NCBI GenBank assembly: GCA_047967505.1
Contig: CM106539.1
From: Dipteris shenzhenensis
Lineage: Eukaryota > Polypodiophyta > Polypodiopsida > Gleicheniales
Length of the DNA: 64,000 nucleotides
Reading direction: 5' to 3' (one strand)
The notes beneath the pieces were generated by a model. It was not told the DNA's origin, ran no database searches, and saw only the letters and a list, made by a program, of their open reading frames with translations. The position numbers were made by a program, and so were the translations under genes. This document shows positions 34,131 through 45,194 of the stretch, in pieces (position 1 is the stretch's first letter; the number at the start of each line of letters is the position of its first letter).

Positions 34131-35085
34131 AATTCAGGCATGTCTGCATCCAACATAAACATCCTGCCCTTCTTCTTCCCTTTTGCTATCAAGCAACCTT
34201 TATTTTTCATATTCTCAACAAGCATCCATGAGAATTAAATCTGACCTGCAAGCCCTACTCAACCATTTGACCCACAGAAACCAGGTTCTTGGTGATATTC
34301 GAGACATGAAATACATCAGATAGGTATTTCTTTTTTCCATCCTACACAGACAAAGGAATTTTACCAATCTGCACAATAGGATGTGCAGTATCATCTCCAT
34401 TTTCCTTACATCCTGCATCCATTTTGCATGACCTGTCATGTGGTTTGATGCACCTGAGTCAACATACCACACATCATTGCTTTCTTCTGCACTTGTCATA
34501 GAATTGGCCATGTGCTGCACCATAAACAGATGCTCATTTGTGTCATCACCCTATCTACTAGAGGATGCATAATTGCCTTGCTGCAATTTTTTAGTCATGA
34601 TGTCATTCTACTTTTTATAGCAGTCTTTAACCATATGACCCATTTTACCATAGTAGTAGCATTCAACATTAATGTTTTCATTTTGGCCTCTCTGCCATCC
34701 ACCACGACCTCTTTGGCTCCCCCTGCCTCTAAAGTTACCACGTCCTCCTCCATAGGACTGGTTTTCTTGAATTTGCTGCATATTATGATTTCTACCACGG
34801 CCTCCAAATTGGCTTGCTCTACCTCTGCCTCTATCTCTTCTAGCATTTGAGTAGAAGACAACTTCTTTTGAAGTTCCTCCTAAAGAAGATGCACCACCAT
34901 TTCTCTGCTCTTTAGAAATTAGAAGAGCAATCAACTCCTCAAAATCATGAAAATTCTCACGGACGACAATGGATGTCTAGAATTGTGCATAATCCTTTCC
35001 TAGACCATTCAAGGTCAAAGAAACTAAATTATCATCTTCCACTGGTGACCCAATAGAAGCAAGTGCATCTGCAATCTTCTTCACC
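34131..35085 (-). pseudogene. Copia fragment C': gag 3' half and protease
   Basis: Minus-strand sequence continuing the gag from exactly the point where element B ends. Read downwards: central gag; an Arg/Gly-rich stretch (GRGRASQFGGRG); a zinc knuckle reading CYYYGKMGHMVKDCYKK, where the usual second Cys is Tyr; and the protease with WYVDSGASNHMTGH (34,430-34,470), its Asp-Ser-Gly active site intact. Homology ends at about 34,131 at the start of the pre-integrase region. It is joined at its upper end to TTCAT and a plus-strand LTR. Confidence 0.9.
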
Positions 35086-35090
35086 TTCAT
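35086..35090. other. Target-site duplication TTCAT (left-hand flank)
   Basis: The gag sequence reads CACC-TTCAT and passes directly into the LTR start TGTTGAG. It pairs with the TTCAT at 25,925. Confidence 0.9.
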
Positions 35091-35237
35091 TGTTGAGATA
35101 TTGAGCTCCACTCGTGGTATGCCAGGGTGACCGTTGTGCATTTATGTCATTGACTGGTTAGCTACAGATGCGGTTGGTACACAGCCCAGGAATAATAGCT
35201 AGATGACAGCTATCTTTATGTACTCTAGCTTGTGATA
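35091..35237 (+). mobile_element. 5' LTR of copia element C, 3'-truncated
   Basis: Begins TGTTGAGATATTGAGCTCC and follows the family LTR for about 145 bp (to TTTATGTACTCTAG). It then passes into a short unclear stretch and internal sequence at about 35,240. The rest of the LTR, the primer-binding site and gag are deleted. Confidence 0.9.
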
Positions 35238-35249
35238 GCTATCTTTATG

Positions 35250-38200
35250 TATTGTTTATAGTGCAGCACTTGACCAATTCTGTGACAAGTGCAGAAGAAA
35301 GCAATGATGTGTGGTATGTTGACTCAGGTGCATCAAACCACATGAGAGGTCATGCAGAATGGATGGAGGATGCAAGGAAAATGGAAAGACTAGGATTTGT
35401 GGAGACTGGTGACGATACTGCACATCCTATTGTGCAGATTGGTAAAATTCCTTTGTCTATGCAGGATGGAAAAAAGAAATACGTGTCTAATGTATTTCAC
35501 GTCCCGAATATCACCAAGAACCTGATTTTTATTGGTCAAATGGTTGAGCATGGCTTGCAAGTATGATTTAATCCTCATGGATGCTTTGTTGAGGATATGA
35601 AGAAAAAAGGTCACTTGATAGCAAAAGGGAAGAAGAAGGGCAAGATGTTTACGTTGGATGTGAAAATGCCTAAATTGAGTGCAGCAATGTTTGCACATGG
35701 GACCGGTGTAGTTGCAGATATTGATATCTGGCATAAACGCATTGGTCATGTTAATGTACAACGACTTAAATTAATGCGGGCCCAAAATATTATTGCAGGA
35801 TTTCCTAAGTTCAAGGTTGCAGAAATGCATAAGGTATGTGAAGCCTGTCAATTTGGAAAATAGGCAAGGAAACCATTTCCTAGACATGTTCAAGAGAGTA
35901 AGAGGCCATTGGAATTAATCCACTCTGATGTGTAGACTACTAAAGCTACATCTATTGGACGCTGTCATTATTTTGTCACTTTCATTGATGACTACAGCAG
36001 AAAAGTTTAGGTGTATTTTATGAAAAAGAAAAGTGAAGTGTTTGGGAATTTCAAAGCTTTTAAAGCTATTGTTAAAAAAGAAACAGGCCTGCAAATAAAA
36101 TGCCTAAGGTCAGATGGAGGGGGAGAGTACCTCTCAAATGAGTTTGCAAGTTTCCTGCAGGAGCATGGCATAAAGCAGCAATATTCATGCAGTCATACCC
36201 CACAGCAAAATGGACTTGTAGAAAGGAGAAACAGGCATATTGGAGAGGTATCTCATGCCATGCTCAACAAAAAAGATATGCAAGATTATTATTGGGCTAA
36301 AGTAGTTGCTACAGTAGTCTACATAATGAACAGGACTCCCACTGCAGCAATACATGGCATGACGCTAGAGGAGAGGTATACTAGTAGGAAACCAGTGTTA
36401 AGGGCAAAAGCAGCAACAGCAAAGAGGAACTAGGGGGGGAGTCCTTAGATCATTAGTCCTTAGATCATTATCATTAATACGTTGTATCTAGTTTATAGTG
36501 AGATATGAAAAGACGGAAGTTCTAGGACTAGGCGGAGAACTGAATAGGCACGGCAACCGTCACGGCAACCGTGAAGGAGTTATGTGTGCCGGTTAGATAA
36601 GAGAGAAGAGAGCGATCATTGGGGATCATTGGGGATCATTGGGGCTCATTGATGAGGATCGGAGCAAGGATCAGTGCTATGTATCAGAGAGTACGGTGTT
36701 GTACTGCTCGGAGAAATGTAATACAGAGATTCTATTGCATCTATCTTATTGTTTTATCATGAATGATTCTGTCGATCACTGTTCTACTCTATGAATTTCC
36801 ATACGCAGTTCTGAAGTACGATTATGCATGTAAATCTGTCGCAGTAGTGCGTTTCGAGTTAGTCTTCAGAGTAGAGAGGGCTAACAACCAGATATTTCTC
36901 ATTTGAAAGTTTTTGGTTGCATTGCCTATGTTCATGTGCCAGATGCGTTGAGATCCAAGTTGGATCCAAAAGCTAAGAAGTGCATCTTTATTGGTTATTC
37001 TCTGTAGCAGAAAGGGTATAGATGCTGGAACCCTTCTACTCTTAAGTTTACAGTGAGCAGAGATGTTGTTTTTGATGTAATGAGTAGTTGGTATAAACCA
37101 GTAAATGTGATTGATGATGTAGATGCACAAAATGGTAATGCTGCACAGAATTCACAATAGCAATCACAAAATATTAGTGGACCTATAGTGTCCTCTAGCA
37201 GTGCTTCACATACTTTGCCACGGACAGGTAGATTGAGATCAGGAGGATCTCCTCAAAGCAATGCAGATAGTGGTATGCAAGTATCATGAAAAGTAAAAGA
37301 GAAAGTAGATCAGCCCATGGTTGATGTGAATGCAGGTCACTCTTATGTGGATGGTGAATCCAGTGGCTCAGAACAGAGCCTTGATGATGAGTTGGGTATT
37401 GCTTCTATTGTTACACCTAGAGTAAGGAAGACAAGGGATGTTTTGAGAGCACCTGGTAGTGAGCCTATTCTGCGCAGGTCTACCAGAGCTAGGTATCCTA
37501 TGGATAGGCTGAAATATGATGGATTTATAGCCATTCACTATGCCTATATGGTCAAAGTGATACATGGACCAGAACCCACTTCTTTTGAGCAAGCCATGGG
37601 AAAAGAAAAATGGGAGAAAGCCATGGATGAAGAAAAGGATGCCTTGGAAGCAAATGCTACATGGGAATTGGTGCCTTTGCCTAAAGACAAGAATGCAATT
37701 GGCTGCAAGTGGGTTTATGAGGTCAAGCACAATGCAGATGGTTCAATGAACGGATACAAGGTAAGATTAGTTGTCAAGGGGTATGCACAGACATATGGCA
37801 TTGATTATAAAGAAACATTCAATCTAGTTGCAAGGATGGCGACCGTAAGAGCAGTCATTGCTATGGCTACATCAAAGGGATGGTCTCTACATTAGATGGC
37901 TGTAAAGAATGCTTTCTTGCATGGTGATTTGCAAGAAGAGGTCTATATGGAGCAACCACCAGCAGGTTATGTTCATGCAGTTCATCCTGAGTTTATTTGC
38001 AGGTTGAAGAAAGCCTTGTATGGCCTGAAGCAAGCACCTAGAGCATGGTCTGACAAGATAGGACAGTATCTTGTCACTATTGGCTTTCAGATTTCCAAGG
38101 CATATTTCTCACTTTATGTGAGAAAAACAGAGAAAGGAATTATGCTGCTTGTCATTTATGTTGATGATTTGATCATCACAGGTGATAGTGATGAAGATAT

Positions 38201-39115
38201 CCTTCATGTGAAAATGCTATTGAAGTAGAAATTTGAGATGAAGGGTTTGGGAGAGCTGCGTTACTTCTTGAACATTGAGGTGATTAGATCCACAAGTGGG
38301 ATATGGCTCTTACAGAGGCAGTATGGATTGGACATGCTGTCCAAATATGGGATGATAGGCTGGAAGCCTATTTCAGTTCTTTTGGAGCAGAATGTGAGGT
38401 TGAGCGTAGATGCAGGTGAGCTTCTGGAAGACTCTACTATGTATAGATGCATAGTAGGAAGTTTGATTTATATGACTATTACCAGGCTAGATTTGAGCTA
38501 TGCTATTGGGTTGGTAAGTCAGTTTATGCAAGCTCTAAGGAAACCGCATTTGGATGCGGCTGGATGCATATTGAGGTATGTGAAGTCCACATTGTAGTAT
38601 GGACTATTTTATGAGACTTGGGTTCATATACAGTTGCATGGATACACAAATGCTGATTGGGCTGGTAGTATTTTTGATAGACGATCTACAAGTGGATATA
38701 TGCTCTCTTTTGAGAGTGCTGCAGTCACTTGGAGCAACAAGATATAGCCTACAGTTGCCTTGTCAAGCACAGAGGCTGAGTACAGGGGTGTAGCAATGGC
38801 TGCACGTGAGGTAGCTTGGTTGCATAAGCTACTTTATGATATGCATCAGTCTACCGATGGGCCAGTTGTCATTTATTGTGACATGAGCATTATACACTTG
38901 GCAAACAACCCAGTCTATCATGCTAGAACAAAGCACATTGAGGTGCATTATCACTATGTGCGGGAGAAGGTTCTAGTAGGTGTTATTCATCTAGATTATG
39001 TCAGCACAGAGGATCAAGTAGCTGACATATTCATGAAGGCATTGGGTGTAGAGAAGCTGCGCAAGTTCAGAGACCTGCTTGGTGCGCAGGAATTGGGATT
39101 GAGCTTGAGGGGGAG
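35250..39115 (+). pseudogene. Copia element C: protease to RNase H, multiple stops
   Basis: Order: protease (WYVDSGASNHM, about 35,315), pre-integrase (IWHKRIGHVNVQRLKL), integrase (RSDGGGEYLSNEF, TPQQNGLVERRNR), split by a foreign LTR at 36,396-36,886; the rest of integrase (36,892 on); reverse transcriptase with [11 protein letters not shown] (38,157); RNase H with STEAEYRG; then the polypurine tract GAGGGGGAG before the 3' LTR. In-frame TAGs lie at 35,861, 35,933, 36,008, 37,158, 37,893, 38,226, 38,595 and 38,745. Comparison with sister copies shows most replaced CAG (Gln) or TGG (Trp). Non-functional. Confidence 0.94.
36396..36886. mobile_element. Solo LTR inserted in the integrase of copia C
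   Basis: 491 bp with TGTTA...TAACA ends and a perfect 5-bp target duplication ACCAG on both sides (36,391-36,395 and 36,887-36,891). Sister copies read straight through here (GGAAACCAAATATTTC). It is unrelated to the copia LTRs in this window. It contains a short tandem array of GATCATTGGG units (about 36,614-36,650). A solo LTR arises when two LTRs of one element recombine. Confidence 0.93.
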
Positions 39116-39468
39116 TGTTGAGATATCGATCTCCGCTCGTGATACTCTAGGGTGACCGTTGTGCATTTATGTCATCGACTTGTTAGCTGCAGATGCGGTT
39201 GGTACACCGCCCATGAATAATAGCTAGATGACAGCTATCTTTATGTACTCTAGTTAGTGGCTCAGTTAGTATGCCACCTTAGTTAGATGAGTTTGGCTTG
39301 AGACCCACATATAGGGTTGACCTATTCTTTTGTACTGAGAGTTCTTTTGGCTTTCACAACTAAGAAGAGGAAAATTGTTTTCAGCCTCCAACTTTGTGTA
39401 TATTCCCCCATTGTGTATGTGAGAAAGCTGCAAGTGAGACTCCTTCCTTCTCTCCCACTCTCTTCACA
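39116..39468 (+). mobile_element. 3' LTR of copia element C
   Basis: 353 bp, TG...CA, directly after the polypurine tract. The next five bases are GGAGG, which do not match the TTCAT beside its 5' LTR. The two ends of element C therefore do not come from one insertion. Confidence 0.94.
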
Positions 39469-39499
39469 GGAGGCACATGTGTGATTAAAGAAATCACAT

Positions 39500-40400
39500 T
39501 GATGATAATCATGCATGAGTGTTAAAGAATATGCATTGGTGTGCTTCTAGCATATGATGTGTGTGTCCAATGGTATTATACTTTTTAAGTACTTAATTGG
39601 AGTAAGATACGTGCAATCACAAAGTTTTATGTGGATTGTATATCATTTATTTCCTTGTCTTTTACCATGTATGAGTGTTATAAAATATGCATCAGTGTGC
39701 TTCTAGCCTATGTTTGTGGTGTTTGATGAGAATGATACTTTGTAGTGGCATTAATGTGAGTAATATCAATTTTATCTCAAATATTTATGTTGATTGGATA
39801 TCATTTTCATGGTTGGGCATGCATGTTTCATTGTTTTTTATCATGCATCATGTAAGAGTGTTAAAAATATCCATTGGTGTGCTTCTAGCATATGTGTGTG
39901 TGTAAGATGGCTATGATACTTTGTCTAGGCATTAAGAATATTAAGATACATTCATTCGCAAATTTTGATGTGGATTGGATATCTTTTGCATGGTTGAGCA
40001 TGTGAATGTGCATGTCCTTTGCTTTTACTATGCATCATGCATGGATGAGTTTTTCATGTTAGTTTCATTTAGAAGTGAAACTATTATATTGGTGGCAAAA
40101 GTTTGTATGCCCTAACATTTAAAATATTCTCTTGGATTTGAAACTTTTATGAGGAAAATTTTAAAGTTTTGCAAGGATTTACATCTTTTACTTTAAAATT
40201 CAAAGGAAAAAATATATAATTTTATCATGTTCTATCAATTTTGTAAAACTAAAAAAACTAGCTTGATAAAATTTTGCCAATATTTTATATTAATATATAA
40301 ATATAGTTTCAATAAAAACATCCATGGCATCATGCATGAGTGTTTAAAATATGCATCAATGTGCTTTTGGCATATGTGTTATAAGATTCTAGACAAAGCA
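39500..40400. repeat. Diverged satellite-like repeat
   Basis: Four or more copies of a unit containing ATCATGCATGAGTGTTAAA, ATATGCATTGGTGTGCTTCT and AGCATATG occur at about 39,509, 39,666, 39,848 and 40,330. They are separated by sequence that also recurs (TGTGGATTGGATATC). Spacing is about 160-190 bp between the first three. Units are strongly diverged. Confidence 0.75.
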
Positions 40401-40439
40401 ATAAGTCTGTGATTGCAGCCCTTCTCAATCTTATTCATG

Positions 40440-43380
40440 ACACGTAGACTAGTTTGGTGCATGGCAGAAGCATCTCATTCTAGGAGGCGTCATACAGTGG
40501 TTAGAGATTGTCCATTCTAATCTTGAACTTTGAGAAAGCTTATGACAGAGTAGCTTGGGGCTTTCCAGAGGGCACCCTTCTTCGTGTTGGCTTTTTAGAT
40601 ACATGGATTAGAGGGGTTTCCTCCTTATATAGATCAGCATATAGCCAAGTTCTTATTGGTGGTGTGAAGGGAGAGAGCTTTGAGATCTCTAAATTAGTCC
40701 ACCAGGGATGTCCCCTTGCTCCCTTTCTTTTTTTATTTGTGGTTGAATCTATAAGTATCTATATTATATCTCAAGCTGATATTGTTTTGCTAAGGCTACC
40801 TTTGAGATGAGAAGTTGAGCTTCTAGATAGCAAGATAGTCAATGACAAATTTATTTTTTTGGATGCCACACCACAATGCTCACTTCTTTTAAGATAGCAT
40901 TGGTTTTATTTTGCACTATTGTGGGGTGCAAATTAATTGGCAGTAATCCAATTGTTTTTGGATTAGTGATGAGGAAAATTTGTTTTGGGGAAGTGATATT
41001 GGTTTTACTTGGATTAAGAGTGGTATTTCTATCAGATACTTGGGATGCCAAGTTGGCTTGGTAATCCCTTCGACACAATAGAGTGCTCTGGTGTTGGAGA
41101 GTATAAGGAGAAAGATCTTATTTTGGCACTCTACAAAGCTTGACCTTGCCTCTAGAGTAGTTGTGGTCAACTAGGTCCAATTGTGGTTTGTGTGCTCTTG
41201 CTGGTTCCATTCAAGGGATGGCATCACCCAGTTAAAGAGGACGATAAGGAATTTTATATGGAGTGGAATTGATGGCAGAGAGGATGTTACATGGGAGACT
41301 CTCATTCTCCCACTTTGGAAGGGGTCTCAACATAATTGATCTAGATTTGTAGTGTAGAGCCTTGCTTTGCAAGATGATTGTGAGGGGTGTTATACCGGGA
41401 CAGGATCCATGGAAGGACTTTTTATTTGTAGCATACAGTCATGCACACCATCTTCGAGAGGAGACTGGATGGATAGTACCAGATGGACCTTCACTTCAAA
41501 CCATCTTAGATCTCCTTCCTTGGTCCCAAGAGATCTCAACAATGGAAGCAGAATGGAAGAAGGTGAGAGAGAGAGGCAGAGCTAGAAGAGAGAGTCACAC
41601 AAGTTTTGGTGGGTGCAGAACACCCTAATCTTCTATGTCATCCATATATATATGTGTTTGAGTATTGTACATAACCGGGGTTAAGGTATAGTGGCCTTTA
41701 ACTCCCACAACCTCCCACTTAAAGGCAATGTTCCTTTAAGGTAGAACAACCAATGAACATACTATCCAATGCCCATCAATACACAACAATACTCAAACAA
41801 CTGACTAGGTAGACTCTTTGTTAGCATACACCCCCACAGGGCCTTTTTATGGCTGCTGTCTGGAAAGCATGGTGCAACTCTAGGAACACTCTTTGGAGGG
41901 TTCCCTGTTCCTCTTGTGAAGAGATTGATAGGTAGCAATTCATGTGGGATGACAACATTTGGATGAGCATTGTAGACCACTGGGTACCTCCCATTACATG
42001 CAGTGGTTTAGTTGGGAGAGGGGACTTGCCTCCCATGTGGGTACTTGGAAATCTTTCAAAAAGCTTATAGAGGATAGGAAATCTTAGATGATTAGTCATC
42101 TCAGAGGGAGTGTAGGCACATAATTTAGCAAGTTGATGGAGCCTTACTAGTGGATTGTTGGATAGACATAGATGACATGCCTATCACTTGCTCCACTTGG
42201 ATGGCTGCATTCTCTAGCACGATCATTTCCTTTTAGATTATTGCAGTTCAAGATGCATAGGAGGATGTCTTAGTTTTATATGTGCTTTCAAGAGGCAAGA
42301 TGTCTAGATCTTCATATCACATTTTGTTAGAGAAAGCATTTCAGTCCGTCAGGATTGTAGGCTGTGTGGAGATTGGTTTCGACTTTTAGTGGTACCTAGA
42401 TCCTGATCCTCTTCTCATTTCCCTGGGATCTTGGAGATTATGGCTTTATGGAGCTGTACCAATAAAATTCCTGCAATGGGACCCAAAAGAGAGGGAGTGG
42501 ATTGACAAAGGACACCAAGAGAGGAGCCTCCCCTTCTTTTGTTACATGGTCTATAATGCCAGGAGGATTTAGCTCAATTGCAGGATTGGAGGCCCTCTAT
42601 CAATCTTCATTGAGGATGCATTTCATATTTTTGATAACCTGTAGATTTTTTTTTGGAGGAGACTCAGGAAATCCCACAGGAATAGAAAAATCCTCTCTTT
42701 TGTTGGCTTTCTATTCATGGTGGAATTGCAACAATGAACCTGTGGATATCTAGGTTTGGGGCTGATCCTACTTGCCCCCATTGCCATGATATCATAGAGA
42801 CTATTCAGCATTGTTTATGTAATTAATGGCCATGATTTTTTAGTTTTTTCCACACCCTCCCTTCTTCATGACCTAGCGTTAAGTTGCTTGGATTTCCCTT
42901 TTGGGGCCTTAGGTCTTCTTTGAGAGGCATGACTCATCATGGGCTATTGCTATCAGGTGACATATTTGATTGAGCCATGTTGTCTAGACAATGTTCTTGC
43001 CTCACCCTTCAGGGATATGCATACCTCAATAGACTCTTTGGTGAGATACTAGGCGAGAATATCAGCTATGCATACTCTTCTAGTGACGAGATACTAGCGA
43101 GTATATTAGCATGGCATATATGGAGAGCCAAGTGCATAGAGGCATTGGATGGTGGATCCCAAGTTCATCCCTCTCAAACCATGGCCAGTATATTAATAGA
43201 CACTATACACACAATGATGGCATTTGGATAAGAATGCACAGATCCTCTCAAGTAGCTTTTGTTGGGAGGGCTTCTTTCCTTAGGGAATGGAGGGACTCTC
43301 CCTTTTTATCCAAGTCTTCCACAGGGTTGAGATGGCAATTTCAGCCTCAACCTTGGTCATTTCATACCTCTTTTTGAGGG
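40440..43380 (+). pseudogene. LINE ORF2: reverse transcriptase to zf-RVT, broken
   Basis: The polymerase core begins with NFEKAYDRVAW (about 40,528) and passes through SLYRSAYSQVLIGG and VHQGCPLAPFLFLF (about 40,695-40,740). ISIRYLGCQVG (about 41,020-41,055), KLDLASRVVVVN and RNFIWSGIDGREDVTWETL follow. After an interruption by copia sequence (about 41,535-41,833), the zf-RVT appears as ADPTCPHCHDIIETIQHCL (about 42,755-42,810), and the terminal helix as LAWHIWRAKCIEALDG (about 43,105-43,150). The catalytic FADD-type motif is not identifiable, and many stops and frame changes exist. The endonuclease domain is absent. It has the same orientation as the fragment at 43.5 kb, which is a separate copy. 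Confidence 0.88.
41535..41833 (-). mobile_element. 3' end of a G-type copia (LTR plus RNase H tail) inside the LINE
   Basis: Closely resembles 63,231-63,520: the LTR with ACACAAGTTTTGGTGGGTGC and TGTGTTTGAGTATTGTACAT, the polypurine tract (complement of CCTCCCACTT) and the last codons of RNase H (MLTKSLPSQLFEYCCVLMGIG). Only this 3' terminal piece is present. The left edge within LINE-like sequence is imprecise and no target duplication was recognised. Confidence 0.85.
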
Positions 43381-43499
43381 GTTTTTTCATGCACACCATG
43401 ATCTATTACCACATTGAGCTTGCTCTAGCAAGTCTTATTCATACTTAGTGGAAGTCTATTTTTGCAACAAATAAAAAGTGTAGCTGGGCTAAGAGTTTT

Positions 43500-43900
43500 G
43501 CTATACAATTAGATGCTCATTCTCCACCATACTGGGTGAAATACTTGCAGGTGAAGGTGGTTTGTAGAGGCAAAATTATTCAATATGTGGGAGCCCCACT
43601 TGGGTTGGTATTGACCCTTGCCAATGCTTTGATTGGTTAAGGTGAGGGCCAAATTGAAAGGCTGGCATGGGATGTACTTAGGGTGGAGTGCAAGACTCTC
43701 AGTAATACAACATCTTCTAGTAGCCTCAAATATATTGCCTCGATATGGAGCTTCCATAGGTAGGGAATTGAACACCTCTTGCATGCATTCCTTTGGGTGG
43801 AGGAAGATGGTAAGAGAAGGATGCATTATGTTCCTTGGAGCAAATGAAGACCCCAATGTCCCAAGAAAAAATTCATCCATCAGAGCATGCAGGTTTATCT
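43500..43900 (+). pseudogene. Second LINE fragment (reverse transcriptase thumb region)
   Basis: Reads IIQYVGAPLGLVLT, then VRAKLKGWHGMYLGWSARL and SVIQHLLVASNILPRYG (43,633-43,760), then FLWVEEDGKRRMHYVPWSK in another frame (about 43,791-43,850). This is the segment between the polymerase core and zf-RVT in a LINE. Since it follows a zf-RVT (42.8 kb) in the same orientation, it must be a separate insertion. Confidence 0.83.
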
Positions 43901-43945
43901 TTCTCTAAGGTTTGTAAGGCTTGAGAAATTCTCTTCTTATCTAGG

Positions 43946-44321
43946 TGTTAACCCCTAGGAGATAGAGCAGAGGAAAGGCTAGGAGAAGAATGGAATTTCA
44001 CCTTGGAGAATGGCCCAAGTGCTTGTAACATGTGGATAGGGAGAGTGGTGAGGAGGAGTAGGATTGGCCCTCCCATCAAAAGGTGCTTTGTATAAAAACT
44101 AGAAAGTTTGACTTTTGGTCTTTAGTTGTATGGATGCAAGTTTGAGAAATGGTAGATTTCCTTCTTTCCAAAAGGTGTTTTCTATGTTTTCATGTTCTTG
44201 CCTTTGTGAATGCCTCTCACCCCCTTCATTGCTTCCATAAGGAGTGGTAGAAAGTAAAGGGTTCCCATGACATTCCTCCAAGATCCCCTCAACACATGGA
44301 GTCGCTGCCAAAGGCTACACA
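43946..44321 (+). mobile_element. 5' LTR of a gypsy-type element (H')
   Basis: Begins TGTTAACCCC and ends CTACACA, directly before a primer-binding-site-like sequence. Most of it matches, in reverse orientation, 61,215-61,727, which follows a polypurine tract. Two independent copies with matching LTR-like ends support the boundaries. The region 61,290-61,440 has no counterpart here. Confidence 0.72.
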
Positions 44322-45189
44322 TTTTTGGCATCATTGCTGGTGGGGAGGTAGAGGTGTGATTTTTTGCTTGCTCATGCTTCTTCTATTATTCCCATTCCCA
44401 TGATAGGGAGTGAGCTTGAAAGGTGGATGAAAGAGAGTGACAAGGAGGAAGTAGAAAACTCAAGTTTTTTGTGGTTTGGAGGTGTCTAAATCTTGGATGG
44501 AGTACCTTGAATCATTGATAAGCCTTGGATGAAGTCCCATCCCACTTGAAAAGCTTGGTGGTGATGATTGGATTGAAATTGCAAGGTCTTGGGAATGACA
44601 AACAGTCCATCTTGGGAAGAAAACCTTCCATTTCGATCCAAACTTGAATACTTTTTGCTATTTTTGATTACTTTTTGTTGCTTCATGTTGTTGAGTAGGT
44701 AGATTAGCTAGAAAATCAGACCCACACACTCCAAACACTACACAGAGGCCCAACAAACTCAAAAAATCCAAAAAAATCCATCGACCAGATAGTTCCTAGA
44801 GAGAAGAGCTGCATTAGCTTAACATAGCAAACACGCTTGGTTATTAACCCAGCACATGGCAGGTTAAATTTCTACTAGGTTACTGTTAAGTACACAAGTT
44901 CGCTTTGACTTTGAGGAGATAGCATCAACTTCATGGGGTTCGCCTGTTAACATTCTGACATCATCTGACATTGACTAACAACGTGACATCTAACAAAATT
45001 TATCATAGTAGCTGGCATAATTAATGAGCAAATTTGGGCCAAAATAGAGGTCAACCCTAAGCCCATGCATGCCAGATTACTAAGCCAACAGATATGTTAC
45101 CTTACTAAACCCTCACACACTGGGTAGTGCATGGCATATTACAACCTAGCGTACGTTGGGATACTAAGCTGGCGAACACACCCGATGAA
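44322..45189 (+). other. Gypsy element leader, cut by the copia chain
   Basis: Follows the primer-binding site and precedes the GTGAG flank of the copia chain. No domain is visible. An opening frame near 44,394 (ATGATAGGGAGTGAGC) could be a decayed gag start. The gag region resumes beyond the chain at 54,714. Treating the two parts as one element rests on shared orientation and position. Confidence 0.5.
44326..44340 (+). promoter_or_regulatory. Decayed primer-binding site, gypsy type
   Basis: TGGCATCATTGCTGG resembles the plant gypsy site TGGCGCCGTTGCCGG, with C-to-T and G-to-A changes mostly at CpG. It lies 4 bp after the LTR end. Confidence 0.6.
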
Positions 45190-45194
45190 GTGAG

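Noticed and set aside
36614-36650. CRISPR-like short regular repeat
   Set aside because: GATCATTGGG units are contiguous without spacers and lie inside a plant LTR.
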